The notes beneath the pieces are model-generated. The model made no database searches and was not told where the DNA came from. It saw only the letters and a list, made by a program, of their open reading frames with translations. Position numbers and translations under genes: made by a program. 37,009 nt of DNA from JBLHKS01 sp047620505 (GTDB taxonomy: Bacteria; Verrucomicrobiota; Verrucomicrobiia; Verrucomicrobiales; DEV007): assembly GCA_047620505.1 (NCBI GenBank), contig JBLHKS010000052.1:1-37009 (forward strand), read 5' to 3'. Of this stretch, positions 1 to 9,083 are shown piece after piece. Every line of letters begins with the position of its first letter. Within the stretch, counting starts at the first letter, position 1.

Positions 1-146
1 ACCTCGCCAACTGGAGCGCGGTCGGTCTCACCGAACACTTGATCATCGACGTCGACTCCAGTTTCGAGCGCGTAACCGTCCGCGAAACTTCGCCGATTGG
101 CGCAGGAACGCAGAAATTCGGCCAGGTCGACATCACCGCCCCCTGA
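1..146 (+). CDS. C-terminal fragment of a secreted protein (5' end outside window)
   Basis: An open frame enters from the left edge (first full codon at base 3) and stops at TGA 144-146, giving 47 residues. The fragment begins LANWSAVGLTEH and ends GQVDITAP. This resembles the terminal module of many verrucomicrobial secreted proteins, where a 'W..vG.t' strand is followed by a short beta-rich end; the protease at 719-3310 ends in a comparable module (LQAWQDLANGSG, then DSITITAP). Only one base separates its stop from the ATG of the sigma factor gene, so the two are probably co-transcribed. The function of the full protein cannot be told from this fragment. Confidence 0.6.
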   Translation, partial: LANWSAVGLTEHLIIDVDSSFERVTVRETSPIGAGTQKFGQVDITAP

Positions 147-147
147 C

Positions 148-705
148 ATGATCCCCAACCCGGAAACGACCCTCATTTCTCTCGCCCAAAGTGGCGATCG
201 CGAGGCTTTCGCGGAGCTGACTCGGCTTCACGCGACGAGTCTGCGTGGTTACCTGATTTCGAATCTTCGAAACGAGCACGACGCGAACGATCTGCTTCAA
301 AACGTCTTGGTAAAGATCTGGAAAGCGCTCCCGCGATACGAGGATCGTGGCCGGATTCGGGCTTGGATGTTGAGGATCGCGCGCAACGAATTGTTGAACT
401 TCGTGCGGAGCCAGAAGCGGATTCGATCGACGCCGCTTGACGAAATTCAGTGGAGCAAAATCGAGGGTCGTGAACCGGCCGCCGATCAGCAGCTGCTGGA
501 GCGCGAACGTCGCGAGTGGCTCATCGAAAGCATCGATAAACTGCCTGAAGCCCAACGCCAAGTGGTCTATTTGCGCTTGAACGAGGAGATAACTTTCAGG
601 GAGATCGCAGAGCGCACTCGCACGCCGATCAACACGGTTCTTTGGCGGATGCACAGCGCCACGCGGCGTTTGCGCGACTCGATGATGCTGGAAATGGCCG
701 CCTGA
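148..705 (+). CDS. ECF-family RNA polymerase sigma factor
   Basis: A 185-residue sigma-70-family protein of ECF size with only regions 2 and 4. Region 2 covers about residues 14-85 and contains RNEHDANDLLQNVLVKIW and the promoter-melting segment RAWMLRIARNELLNF. Region 4 covers about residues 128-178, with LPEAQRQVVYLRL and a helix-turn-helix at FREIAERTRTPINTVLWRM. The start is ATG 148, because the 17 extra in-frame residues from TTG 97 overlap the preceding gene and are low-complexity. The stop of the upstream gene and this start form TGACATG. No anti-sigma gene is visible next to it. It is clearly paralogous to the sigma factor at 9070-9582. It converges with the protease gene 13 bases downstream. 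The family is certain; the regulon is unknown. Confidence 0.93.
   Translation: MIPNPETTLISLAQSGDREAFAELTRLHATSLRGYLISNLRNEHDANDLLQNVLVKIWKALPRYEDRGRIRAWMLRIARNELLNFVRSQKRIRSTPLDEIQWSKIEGREPAADQQLLERERREWLIESIDKLPEAQRQVVYLRLNEEITFREIAERTRTPINTVLWRMHSATRRLRDSMMLEMAA
487..498. repeat. CAGCAGCTGCTG palindrome, copy 1
   Basis: Exact 12-bp copy inside the first ECF sigma gene, read in frame as Gln-Gln-Leu-Leu. Confidence 0.95.
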
Positions 706-718
706 AATCGGCCGCCGA

Positions 719-3310
719 TCACAGCCGATTTACCACGATCCTGTAAAACTGCCAGAGGGCCGAATTTGGAGCTGTGATCGTGATCGAGTCGTAGTTCGAT
801 CCGGAACCCGAAACGACCGTCACCGCGTAGCCGCTGATCGCCGAAACCGGTGCGCCGCCGCTGCCGTTTGCGAGATCTTGCCAGGCCTGCAACTCACGCG
901 AGCCCTGCAGCCGCAAACGAATATCCGTGAGACCGGGTCTGTAGCGGAACGAGATGATTTTGCCGGTTACGTCGACCGTCAGGCCGATTCCGTTCGAGTC
1001 GAAGCCACCTGCGCTGCCACCGGTTACGTACTCGAAGAGATTCTCGACTCCATCGCCTTCAGGATCATCGTTAGGGCCGACTTGAAGCACGCCCTGGCTT
1101 GCAATCCAGGTAAAAAAGTTGTCGCCCGAACCTGTGATCACCACTCGATCGACCCAGCCCTGATCGCTTCCGTTTGAGACGGATTCGTCCTTCACGTAGC
1201 TCCATGTCAAGGTGTGAGTTCCCGCCGGAAGACTGTAAGTTCGCTGTGTCCAATCGACCTCGCCGGAGATCCGAGTCTGGCGGACACCATCGACGTAAAA
1301 ATTGAGATAATCGAAGCGCCTTTCGGAGCTGACCTTCCAGTAAAAGCTGATCGTTTCGGCATCGACGACCGTGATTTGCATTGAGGTGGTTTCGTCGTGC
1401 GTGATCGTGGCCGAAGCGGCCGCGTCCACCCCGTCCGAAGTCACATCCGTTTGGTAGGCCCATCCAATCTCGCTGCCGCCATCCGAAACCGGAAGGACGA
1501 TATCGAGCGCGCTCGTTAGCGATTCGGGATCCGGATCACCGCCGCCACCGTCCCCTCCTCCGCCACCACCGGAGTTGTTGTCCGAGTCGACGAGAAGATC
1601 AAATTGGCCAACGCTTCCGTAGGTGCTCCAGCCGGTGTCTGGCGTGAGATGCGCAGCTCCACGGACGCTGACGTAGTAAATTCCAGCCTGAAGCAGCTGA
1701 CTGATCGAGGCGTTCATCGTGGCTCCACCCACGTTTTCGCGGAGCTGCGTCCCAGCAATGTCGTAAAGCCGAAGATCTGCCTTCATGTTAGGCCCGGGAG
1801 TCTTCGGGTTCGCGGAAATCAGCAGGGTCGACTGCTCAGTCAGCGTAAACTGGAAAAAGTCGACGTCCGTGTTTCGCTCGATCACAGCGCTTGCCGCAAA
1901 GTCACCGCTAACGGCTGTCAAGACGGTCGCCGAACCGGTTGAATTGCCGACGTCATCCGCGCGATAGCTGAAACCGTTCGTGACGATCCGCGCGAAATCG
2001 TTCTCGGTGTTCGAGGAATTCGAATAATCGCCGTTGCTCCATTGGCTGACGTTGGAATTGAACGCCGCGCCCATGATCGGCCCCCAATTCATGGGTGAAC
2101 TCCCGTGACCCGGATGATATTCCTGACCGCCACGGCCATCGTGCGCCAGCTTGAGTTGGTGCCCGACTTCATGGGAAATCGTGTCGGCGATGTCGTTCGG
2201 ATCGTTCACCACGAAGCACCAGGAAACCGTGTTGTCACGGAAGCTATCGAGAAACGCGACTCCCCCGCTGCCCGGTGAAGCCGTGTCAGTCGGCGTAACG
2301 ACACACATCGTCCGACGCTGAGCCGAAGTCGCGTCGAAAACCGAGCGCTTGTCCGTAACATTGATGTTGAACGGGGCGAAATCCTCTGCAACGCGGCGGA
2401 GAGTTTCCAGCCGATTGGCTGCGTTTATCCCTGAAGTTTGCGCGTTGATCGCAGACGGGTGCCAGTTCGGGTCGTTGACGACTTCACCATCGAAATCGAG
2501 GTAAATTACGAACTGAGAACCGCTCAGCGACTGGAATTCTCCTGGAGCCGGATCGGAATTCGCGGCTACTAGATTTCCAGCCGGCGGCGGTTCGGCGTTG
2601 GCGACCAAGCCCGCTCTCGCCCGATTCGGCAGAGTTTCGGCGTCAGAGATCGGATAAGTCGCCCCATCGAGGCAACACAGAACCTGAGATAACGGCAATT
2701 CTTCGATGACGTAGTCCCCTGTTTTTGGGAAGCCGGTGATGCGGTGCGCGAAGGATTTGTCCTCGTAAAAAACGTGAGCCCGAGTTCGCTCGCGAGTTTC
2801 CGAAAAAATCATCCGGCCTTCGCCATTTTCGAGCGCGATTCCGAGTTGGAGAGATCGATTTGGGAGACCACGGACGACAGAATCGACTCGGCCGGAAATT
2901 TCAAATCCGGGAGTGACTTCCAAAGTAATCAAATCGCCCTCAGATGCGGTTCGAAGCGACTCGAGCGAGGCTGAATTGAACTCGTGAACCGGAAAATCCG
3001 GCAATCGGCCGTCATCTCCGGGCAGAGCTCGATAACCCGGCAGCTGCTGGAGGCGATAGGAGATCGGAACGGGCTGAATTCGACCTGTCCCCAGCAAACT
3101 CGGAGGCATCAACGACGGAACTTCAACTGGCTCGGCAACAAACGCCTCGAGACGCTCAGCGTTCGACTCGGACTCCGCCTGGCTGACCGAATTCTCGTCA
3201 AAAGCCTCCGGTTTCTCCGAATCCGGCTCACGAAGCAAAAGCACACCCGCCAAGAGGGCTGTCGCGCCGACTGCAGTGATAAATGCGGCTCTGGAGAGTT
3301 TGGGGAGCAT
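719..3310 (-). CDS. Secreted metzincin-type zinc metalloprotease with PPC and carbohydrate-binding-like modules
   Basis: An 863-residue exported protein. The N-terminus has a hydrophobic signal segment (about residues 9-26). The catalytic domain carries HEVGHQLKLAHD at about residues 379-390, matching the metzincin HExxHxxGxxH/D pattern with Lys in place of the usual Gly, and a Met-turn-like PIMG follows about 30 residues later. Residues about 450-573 look like a bacterial pre-peptidase C-terminal (PPC) domain (TDVDFFQFTLTEQSTLLIS). A Gly/Asp linker (about 577-592) leads to a jelly-roll-like module (about 600-725, YWKVSSERRFDYLNFYVDG). The end (about 728-863) holds the GDGVENLFEYVTGG module typical of verrucomicrobial secreted proteins. 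ATG 3310 is preceded by a GGAGG too distant (19 bases) to serve as its ribosome site. It is likely an extracellular or surface protease; its substrate is unknown. Confidence 0.85.
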   Translation of the reverse strand: MLPKLSRAAFITAVGATALLAGVLLLREPDSEKPEAFDENSVSQAESESNAERLEAFVAEPVEVPSLMPPSLLGTGRIQPVPISYRLQQLPGYRALPGDDGRLPDFPVHEFNSASLESLRTASEGDLITLEVTPGFEISGRVDSVVRGLPNRSLQLGIALENGEGRMIFSETRERTRAHVFYEDKSFAHRITGFPKTGDYVIEELPLSQVLCCLDGATYPISDAETLPNRARAGLVANAEPPPAGNLVAANSDPAPGEFQSLSGSQFVIYLDFDGEVVNDPNWHPSAINAQTSGINAANRLETLRRVAEDFAPFNINVTDKRSVFDATSAQRRTMCVVTPTDTASPGSGGVAFLDSFRDNTVSWCFVVNDPNDIADTISHEVGHQLKLAHDGRGGQEYHPGHGSSPMNWGPIMGAAFNSNVSQWSNGDYSNSSNTENDFARIVTNGFSYRADDVGNSTGSATVLTAVSGDFAASAVIERNTDVDFFQFTLTEQSTLLISANPKTPGPNMKADLRLYDIAGTQLRENVGGATMNASISQLLQAGIYYVSVRGAAHLTPDTGWSTYGSVGQFDLLVDSDNNSGGGGGGDGGGGDPDPESLTSALDIVLPVSDGGSEIGWAYQTDVTSDGVDAAASATITHDETTSMQITVVDAETISFYWKVSSERRFDYLNFYVDGVRQTRISGEVDWTQRTYSLPAGTHTLTWSYVKDESVSNGSDQGWVDRVVITGSGDNFFTWIASQGVLQVGPNDDPEGDGVENLFEYVTGGSAGGFDSNGIGLTVDVTGKIISFRYRPGLTDIRLRLQGSRELQAWQDLANGSGGAPVSAISGYAVTVVSGSGSNYDSITITAPNSALWQFYRIVVNRL

Positions 3311-3439
3311 TTGAATCGAGGCTTAAAGTCCTCCGTGTAGCCTAAACACCAAGGCTTCGTTCTTTATTGGTAGAAAAGGCCAGCGCTCAGTCAATTAGCA
3401 TAAAATCTGAACGTTTGGTAATTTTCTTGGCGATTCTTA

Positions 3440-3468
3440 TTGCCAACCTTTGAATGACTTTGTAAATA
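3440..3468 (+). promoter_or_regulatory. Putative sigma-70-like promoter of the DUF1800 gene
   Basis: TTGCCA (3440-3445), a 17-base spacer, then TAAATA (3463-3468). The GTG start at 3476 lies only 7 bases after the -10 element, so transcription would begin at or within a base or two of the start codon. The call rests only on motif match in the divergent gap 3311-3475. Confidence 0.35.
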
Positions 3469-3475
3469 CATCGTC

Positions 3476-6400
3476 GTGACGCTTCCCCGACCGAGCCCCC
3501 CACTCGCCGCGCTCGTTCTCTCCACCGTGCTTTTGCTCTGCTCCGGTTTGAATGCGCAAGTCGACACCAACAACAACCAGATGAGCGATATCTGGGAGTT
3601 CAAATTTGGCGTTTTTGGGATTCTCGAGGCTCTCGACGATGATGACGGCGACGGGTATTCAAATTTGGGCGAAAGCATCCACGGAACCGACCCTCTCGAC
3701 CCGAATTCGCATTTGGGATTCGTATTTTCGGCCGGAATTGGATCTTACCACTTTAGTTGGACTGGCGTGGCTGAAAAACGCTATTGGGTTGAAAATAATT
3801 CCGCGCCAAGTGGCAGTCTCTGGTCCTCGCTCGGGGGCGTTCAATTTGGTGCCGACGGGCTGATGAATTACGCGACTGACAGCTCGACGCTGCTTTCAGT
3901 TCCGGGTCAGGCGCGACGCGATATTTTCAACCGTCCAGACATCGATAATCTTTCCGAACTTCGACTACTGCCAATCACGAGAGTCGAATACACCGAAGAC
4001 GACGAGTTTTCGACTCCGCGAAATGAATCGAGCCGATATGGGCAACGGGTTCAGGCGTATTTGATCCCGCCAACGACCGGCGATTACACTTTCTACTTCA
4101 CCAGCGATGACCAGGGCGAGCTGAACCTGAGTTCCGATACAACGGCTGCGAACCTGACCAAAATCGCTGAGGTTTCAGAGTGGGCCAGCTGGGACGAATG
4201 GGACAAATTCGGTTCCCAGGTTTCGGCTCCGATCACTCTACAAGCTCACACGCCATATCTGATCGAAGCCCTCCACGAAGAATGGTATGGAGGCGATCAT
4301 GTCAGAGTCGCCTGGTCCGGGCCGGGAATTTCGTTTCAGGTGATTCCTGCGCAGTTTTTCGCGGGCCTCGCGCCTGACGGATTGACCTCATACGGCGGCG
4401 ATTGGCGATTCTTCCGCCTCAACGCAGCCGATGGCGATACGGACGGCGATGGCGTAACCGATTGGGAAGAGAACGAAACCGGACTGGATCCAGCGAATCC
4501 GAATACGTTCGGGCTCGACGACCTCGTTTATCTTCAGCGCAACGCGGGCGGGACGAATACAGTCACTGTCCGACGGACGAACGGAGTGCTATACGAAAGC
4601 GCCGCCAATACGACGAAATTTGTGATCGAACGTCGAGGCGGTTACGATCCGATTTTAATCAACTACACGGTAAGCGGGACGACCACCTCAGGCGCGGATC
4701 ACACGCCGCTTGTTTCGGGCTCAATCGCGTTCGCACAGGGAATTCACAGGGCGGAATTTGACGTCGCCACCATCGCAGATATCAAAGTTGAAGATACGGA
4801 AATTTTAACGGTGTCGATCAGCCCCGGCGCTTACGGGATCGGCGCAAACAGCACAGCTTCGGTCGAATTTGAGGACTCGCCGCCGACTTTTTTCCTCGCT
4901 CGATTGTCCGCTCAGGACGGCGCACAAACGGCGGCGAGCGGTGTCGCGACGGTCTGGCTAAAAGGCAACGAACTTTACGCGAATGTCAGTCTTTACTTTT
5001 CCAATCTGACGTCAACGCAAACGGCCGCCCACATTCATGACGGCGATGGCAACGCGATCGTATTCAGTTTGCCGAACGGTAATTTTCAAGATTTGCGTTG
5101 GCCGCTTCGCGAGCAGATTTCAGCTAACCCATCCGTCGAACCGGATATTCTCGATCAACTAACCAAGCTCAAGGCGGGCGGACTCTACGTGAACGTCCAC
5201 ACTGCCAATTTTGCGCCGGGTGAGATCAAAGGATTCTTCCAGGAAGCTCAAGCATCTGAAACTTTCGTTGCGCCGCCGGACCCACCGACTTTGCCCAATA
5301 TTTCGGTCACGCAAAAGGCAGCTTCACGATTCCTTAATCAGGCTTCGTTTGGTCCGACTTGGAACGAGATTAACAACGTTGTCACGCAGGGCTACGACAC
5401 TTGGATTACGAACCAGATCGCCCTTCCCGCGACGCTTCATCGGCCGCGGTTGGAGGCAAAATCGAGCGAAGGGATCAGCCAACGCCAGGAAGTCTGGTGG
5501 TATCATTCGACTCATGCGCCTGACCAGCTACGTCAGCGAATTGCGTTCGCGCTTAGCGAGATTTTCGTTATTTCCGACGAGGACGATACGCTAAGAAATG
5601 AACAAATCGCGATGGCTGCCTATTATGATATGCTGCTCGGGCATGCGTTTGGCGATTTTCGACAATTGCTCGAGGACGTGACTCTGAGTCCGATGATGGG
5701 GACCTACCTGAGTAGCCTGCGAAACGAAAAGGAAGACATTCAGCGCGGGATCAGTCCAGATGAAAACTTCGCCCGCGAAATCCAGCAGCTGCTGACGATT
5801 GGCCTCTGGCAGTTGCACCCGGACGGGACCGCAAAACTCGGGCCGTCCGGATTGACCGTTCCGACTTATGATCAAGACGACATTGTTGGATTCTCGCGAG
5901 TTTTCACCGGCTGGGCTTTCAAAAAGGAGCCAGAGCCCAACTTTTATTGGGGAGATCGCGATTATTTCAACCCGATGGAGCTTTACGATGAGTTCCATGA
6001 GGACGGCGAAAAACACGTGATCAACGACGTGGTGATTCCAGCTGGTCAGGGTGGTCAGCAAGACCTCGACGACGCGCTCGACCTGCTCTTCAACCATCCA
6101 AACGTGGGTCCTTTCATTTCTCGACGGCTCATTCAGCGTTTAGTAACCTCGAACCCAAGCCCGGGCTACATCTACCGGGTTGCTCAGATTTTTGACGACA
6201 ACGGTTCAGGCGTTCGAGGCGACTTGGCCGCAGTTGTCCGAGCGATCCTGCTCGACTACGAAGCACGCTCAACTGACCATATCGATTTCATCGGCTACGG
6301 TCATCTCAAGGAGCCGCTGGTCCGAATCGTCGGCCTGATGCGGGCTTTCAGCGCTTCGCAGCCGGACGGTGAGCTTAGCATTCGCTGGTTTATCGACGAC

Positions 6401-6844
6401 TTTGGTCAGGGGCCGATGAGCAGCCCCACGGTGTTTAATTTTTTCACTCCTGACTACTCGCATCCCGGCCCTTTGGCCGCCGCCGGACTGAATTCGCCGG
6501 AATTCCAGATCACTTCGGAGACGACGGCGATCCTCACTTCCAATTATCTCTACTACCTGATTCACCGAAGCCCAAGAAGCGGCGACAACGACAGGCTGGT
6601 GCTCGACTTGACCAGCTTGAGCGAATCCCAGAGCGCTCAGCCGCCGTTAACGGATGATCCGAGAGCGTTAGTCGATCAGCTCGACCTTTTGCTGATGGGC
6701 GGCGACATGACCGCGCCGAAAAAGGCGGAAATCGTTGCCGCGGTCAATATTTTCGACAACGACGACGCCGGAGATCGACTCTGGCGAGCCCGCGCCGCGC
6801 TGCATCTCGTCGTTACCTCGCCCGAATACGTGGTTCAGAAATGA
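3476..6844 (+). CDS. Secreted multidomain DUF1800 protein (PA14, Calx-beta and CHRD modules)
   Basis: An 1,122-residue protein with a signal peptide (LAALVLSTVLLLCSGLNAQ, cleaved near residue 28). Next come Asp-rich thrombospondin-3-like repeats (DDDDGDGYSNLGE) and a PA14-like domain (about 148-296, YTFYFTSDDQGEL). A second Asp-rich repeat (DGDTDGDGVTDWEE), a Calx-beta-like region (about 355-468) and a CHRD domain (about 472-590, AAHIHDGDGNAIVFSL) follow. The DUF1800 domain runs from about 615 to the end (ASRFLNQASFGPTWNEI, NFAREIQQLLTIGLW, VGFSRVFTGWAF). DUF1800 has no proven biochemical role but is nearly always paired with DUF1501, as here. The start is GTG 3476, which directly precedes the signal peptide. 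The stop overlaps the start of the next gene (ATGA), indicating translational coupling. I infer an extracytoplasmic, calcium-binding protein. Confidence 0.88.
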   Translation: MTLPRPSPPLAALVLSTVLLLCSGLNAQVDTNNNQMSDIWEFKFGVFGILEALDDDDGDGYSNLGESIHGTDPLDPNSHLGFVFSAGIGSYHFSWTGVAEKRYWVENNSAPSGSLWSSLGGVQFGADGLMNYATDSSTLLSVPGQARRDIFNRPDIDNLSELRLLPITRVEYTEDDEFSTPRNESSRYGQRVQAYLIPPTTGDYTFYFTSDDQGELNLSSDTTAANLTKIAEVSEWASWDEWDKFGSQVSAPITLQAHTPYLIEALHEEWYGGDHVRVAWSGPGISFQVIPAQFFAGLAPDGLTSYGGDWRFFRLNAADGDTDGDGVTDWEENETGLDPANPNTFGLDDLVYLQRNAGGTNTVTVRRTNGVLYESAANTTKFVIERRGGYDPILINYTVSGTTTSGADHTPLVSGSIAFAQGIHRAEFDVATIADIKVEDTEILTVSISPGAYGIGANSTASVEFEDSPPTFFLARLSAQDGAQTAASGVATVWLKGNELYANVSLYFSNLTSTQTAAHIHDGDGNAIVFSLPNGNFQDLRWPLREQISANPSVEPDILDQLTKLKAGGLYVNVHTANFAPGEIKGFFQEAQASETFVAPPDPPTLPNISVTQKAASRFLNQASFGPTWNEINNVVTQGYDTWITNQIALPATLHRPRLEAKSSEGISQRQEVWWYHSTHAPDQLRQRIAFALSEIFVISDEDDTLRNEQIAMAAYYDMLLGHAFGDFRQLLEDVTLSPMMGTYLSSLRNEKEDIQRGISPDENFAREIQQLLTIGLWQLHPDGTAKLGPSGLTVPTYDQDDIVGFSRVFTGWAFKKEPEPNFYWGDRDYFNPMELYDEFHEDGEKHVINDVVIPAGQGGQQDLDDALDLLFNHPNVGPFISRRLIQRLVTSNPSPGYIYRVAQIFDDNGSGVRGDLAAVVRAILLDYEARSTDHIDFIGYGHLKEPLVRIVGLMRAFSASQPDGELSIRWFIDDFGQGPMSSPTVFNFFTPDYSHPGPLAAAGLNSPEFQITSETTAILTSNYLYYLIHRSPRSGDNDRLVLDLTSLSESQSAQPPLTDDPRALVDQLDLLLMGGDMTAPKKAEIVAAVNIFDNDDAGDRLWRARAALHLVVTSPEYVVQK
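5783..5794. repeat. CAGCAGCTGCTG palindrome, copy 2
   Basis: Exact copy inside the DUF1800 gene, read as Gln-Gln-Leu-Leu. Confidence 0.95.
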
Positions 6845-8235
6845 TGAAGAAACCGATCGAAGCTCCACAAATTGCACGCCGCCGATTTCTCAGCAGCTGC
6901 TGCCGCGCCGCCGGTGTGATGGGAACGGCCAGCGTGGTGACGGACCTAAAAATGATCGGCTCCGCGCTCGCTCAGGGACCGCCACCGACTGACTACAAAG
7001 CGCTAGTTTGCCTCTACCTCGGCGGCGGAAATGATGGAGCGAATATGATTCTGCCGCGGTCCGGGCCGGAATTCAGTCAATACGTTCAGGATCGGTCGAA
7101 TCTGGCGATTCCGGGTTCGCAGATGCTGTCGATTTCGCCTGCGACAAGCGATGGACGGACTTGGGCTCTGCACCCTTCGATGGTTGAGTTGCAGAGCCTT
7201 TTCAGCGGCGGCGATCTCGCGGTCGTAGCCAATGTCGGCACGCTGCTGGCACCGTTGACGAAGGCCGAATGGGAAGCAGGATCGGTCGCGGTTCCGCCGC
7301 AGCTTTTCTCGCACAGCGACCAGTCGACGCAGTGGCAGACGTCCGTGCCAGATTCGTTAGATCGAACTGGATGGGGCGGCCGGATGGCGGACGCGACGCG
7401 AGCGCTGAACACGAACGGCGCGATCTCAATGTCGATCTCACTCAACGGAACGAACGTCTTTCAGGTCGGTCGTGAAGTTTTCCAATATCATGTGACTCCG
7501 TCGGGAGGCAGCGTCAGCCTGGATGGGTTTCGGCGCTGGCGAAACGACGGCGAAGCCCACTACCAGGCGCTGCGAAACATTCTTGACCTGACTCACGAAA
7601 ATCTGTTGGAGCAGGAATTCGCGAACATCATGAATCGGGCAATCGCGAACGACGAATTGCTAAGCACAAGCTTGGAGAACGCGCCTGACTTTACGCAATT
7701 TCCGGACACTTCGCTTGGCCGACAGCTAGGCATGATCGCTCGGCTGATCTCGATTTCTGATTCGCTTTCGATGAAGCGGCAGATCTTTTTCTGCCAGATC
7801 GGCGGCTTCGACACCCACGGAGCTCAGCTTGGGCCTCACGCTGGCCTGATGAACGATCTAAGCGAATCGATGGGCGCGTTTCATGCGGCGATGACCCAGA
7901 TCAATAAGGTAGACGAAGCGACCGTTTTCACCGCTTCCGAGTTCGGGCGAACTTTCAACTCGAACGGCCAGGGTTCCGACCACGGCTGGGGTGCTCCGCA
8001 TGTTGTGATGGGCGGCGCGGTCAACGGCGGCGACATTTACGGGACGATGCCTCAGCTCGAAACAGATGGCCCGGATGACACCGGCCGTGGACGCTGGATT
8101 CCGAGCATGTCAGTCGACGAATATTCGGCAACGATGGCGAAATGGTTTGGAGTTAGCCCATCCGACATGCAAACCGTCTTTCCTAACCTCAGCCGCTTCG
8201 CCACTCCCGATGTCGGCTTCATGCAGCCTGCCTGA
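6841..8235 (+). CDS. DUF1501 family protein, Tat-exported
   Basis: A 464-residue protein. Its N-terminus has a twin-arginine signal (ARRRFLSSCC followed by a hydrophobic stretch to about residue 38), so it is probably exported folded. Family features include CLYLGGGNDGANMILP near the start, FFCQIGGFDTHGAQ in the middle and TASEFGRTFNSNGQGSDHGWG near the end. This matches DUF1501, which is related to the alkaline-phosphatase/sulfatase fold, and the Asp/His-rich segments resemble metal ligands. ATG 6841 overlaps the stop of the DUF1800 gene; a second ATG follows at 6844. The paired DUF1800-DUF1501 arrangement is standard in Verrucomicrobiota and Planctomycetota. Substrate and reaction are unknown. 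Confidence 0.9.
   Translation: MMKKPIEAPQIARRRFLSSCCRAAGVMGTASVVTDLKMIGSALAQGPPPTDYKALVCLYLGGGNDGANMILPRSGPEFSQYVQDRSNLAIPGSQMLSISPATSDGRTWALHPSMVELQSLFSGGDLAVVANVGTLLAPLTKAEWEAGSVAVPPQLFSHSDQSTQWQTSVPDSLDRTGWGGRMADATRALNTNGAISMSISLNGTNVFQVGREVFQYHVTPSGGSVSLDGFRRWRNDGEAHYQALRNILDLTHENLLEQEFANIMNRAIANDELLSTSLENAPDFTQFPDTSLGRQLGMIARLISISDSLSMKRQIFFCQIGGFDTHGAQLGPHAGLMNDLSESMGAFHAAMTQINKVDEATVFTASEFGRTFNSNGQGSDHGWGAPHVVMGGAVNGGDIYGTMPQLETDGPDDTGRGRWIPSMSVDEYSATMAKWFGVSPSDMQTVFPNLSRFATPDVGFMQPA
6891..6902. repeat. CAGCAGCTGCTG palindrome, copy 3
   Basis: Exact copy inside the Tat signal of the first DUF1501 gene, read in a different frame as Ser-Ser-Cys-Cys. Confidence 0.95.
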
Positions 8236-8243
8236 AATTCACC

Positions 8244-9083
8244 GTGGATCGTTTCAATATCGCTCTGATTGCGCTCACCGCCCTCGTTGTCGTTGGGATT
8301 TTGGGCGCGATCGTGTTCGGCGCTCGCGAGCAGCCGAAGCCTGAGCGCGATTATTCTGGTTATGGCCAGTTGCAGCTTTCAGACACGGTTTGTTATGCGG
8401 TTTTGCCGGGCCAGAAGCCGCATTGGGACGAGTCGATTCCGGTGAAACGGCCCGCGTTTGACGAACCGACTCCGTTGCGCCCGCGCCCGCCAGTCGATCC
8501 GCGAAATGCCCCAGCAGCTGCTGGGGATCGCGATGCCCCGGTGAATCTCGTCGCGGATCCGAGTCAACTACCGGCGAGCAGCTTCGTTACGGGTGATCGC
8601 CAGTCGCTCATCGCCGCTGGGCAGACCTCAGGTCGGGCCACGACGCTCGAAATCCAGCGCGAATTGAACGAAGCTCGCTACGGCCGCTCACCGCTGGCTG
8701 ACAAACTGAACTCAGCCGAAAACAGTATTTTCGATGACCTTAAAATCGTCAAATCGGTCTTTGAACGCTACCGAACTGAGTTCGGCGAAAACCCGGTCGG
8801 CCTGAACGAAGATATGGTTCGTCGCTTGACCGGTCATAATCCAAAACAGATCGCGTTCCTGCCTTCGGACCATTCCGCGATTAACAGCGAAGGCCAATGG
8901 ATCGATCGCTGGGGCACGCCGTTCCATTTTCATCAGATCTCGGGAACGCATCTGGAAATCATTTCTGGAGGTCCGGATCAGCAAGTCTGGACCAGCGACG
9001 ACGTCGTTCACAACCCGGCAGAACTTCAGCAACTGCTGGAGTCTCAAACCTCAATCGAGCAGACCGTCAGTGCCGCCCCTTGA
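8244..9083 (+). CDS. Membrane-anchored protein with GspG-like (pseudopilin-like) C-terminal region
   Basis: A 279-residue protein starting at GTG 8244, eight bases after the DUF1501 stop. Residues 5-27 form one transmembrane helix (FNIALIALTALVVVGILGAI). A Pro/Asp-rich linker follows to about residue 150. The C-terminal part contains WIDRWGTPFHFHQISG and EIISGGPDQQVWTSDDV (about 219-255), resembling the 'DPWGtpy.y...s.G.D...gt.DDi' signature of type II secretion major pseudopilins (GspG). It lacks a prepilin peptidase site at the N-terminus, so it is a GspG-like periplasmic domain on an ordinary anchor rather than a true pseudopilin. It overlaps the next gene by 14 bases. The fold similarity is an inference from motifs. 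Confidence 0.65.
   Translation: MDRFNIALIALTALVVVGILGAIVFGAREQPKPERDYSGYGQLQLSDTVCYAVLPGQKPHWDESIPVKRPAFDEPTPLRPRPPVDPRNAPAAAGDRDAPVNLVADPSQLPASSFVTGDRQSLIAAGQTSGRATTLEIQRELNEARYGRSPLADKLNSAENSIFDDLKIVKSVFERYRTEFGENPVGLNEDMVRRLTGHNPKQIAFLPSDHSAINSEGQWIDRWGTPFHFHQISGTHLEIISGGPDQQVWTSDDVVHNPAELQQLLESQTSIEQTVSAAP
8512..8523. repeat. CAGCAGCTGCTG palindrome, copy 4
   Basis: Exact copy in the linker of the GspG-like gene, read in the third frame as Ala-Ala-Ala (PAAAG). Confidence 0.95.

Noticed and set aside
706..719. ATCGGC-GCCGAT inverted repeat between the convergent sigma factor and protease genes
   Set aside because: The stem is short, there is no T-run on either strand and the loop is minimal; terminator function is not supported.
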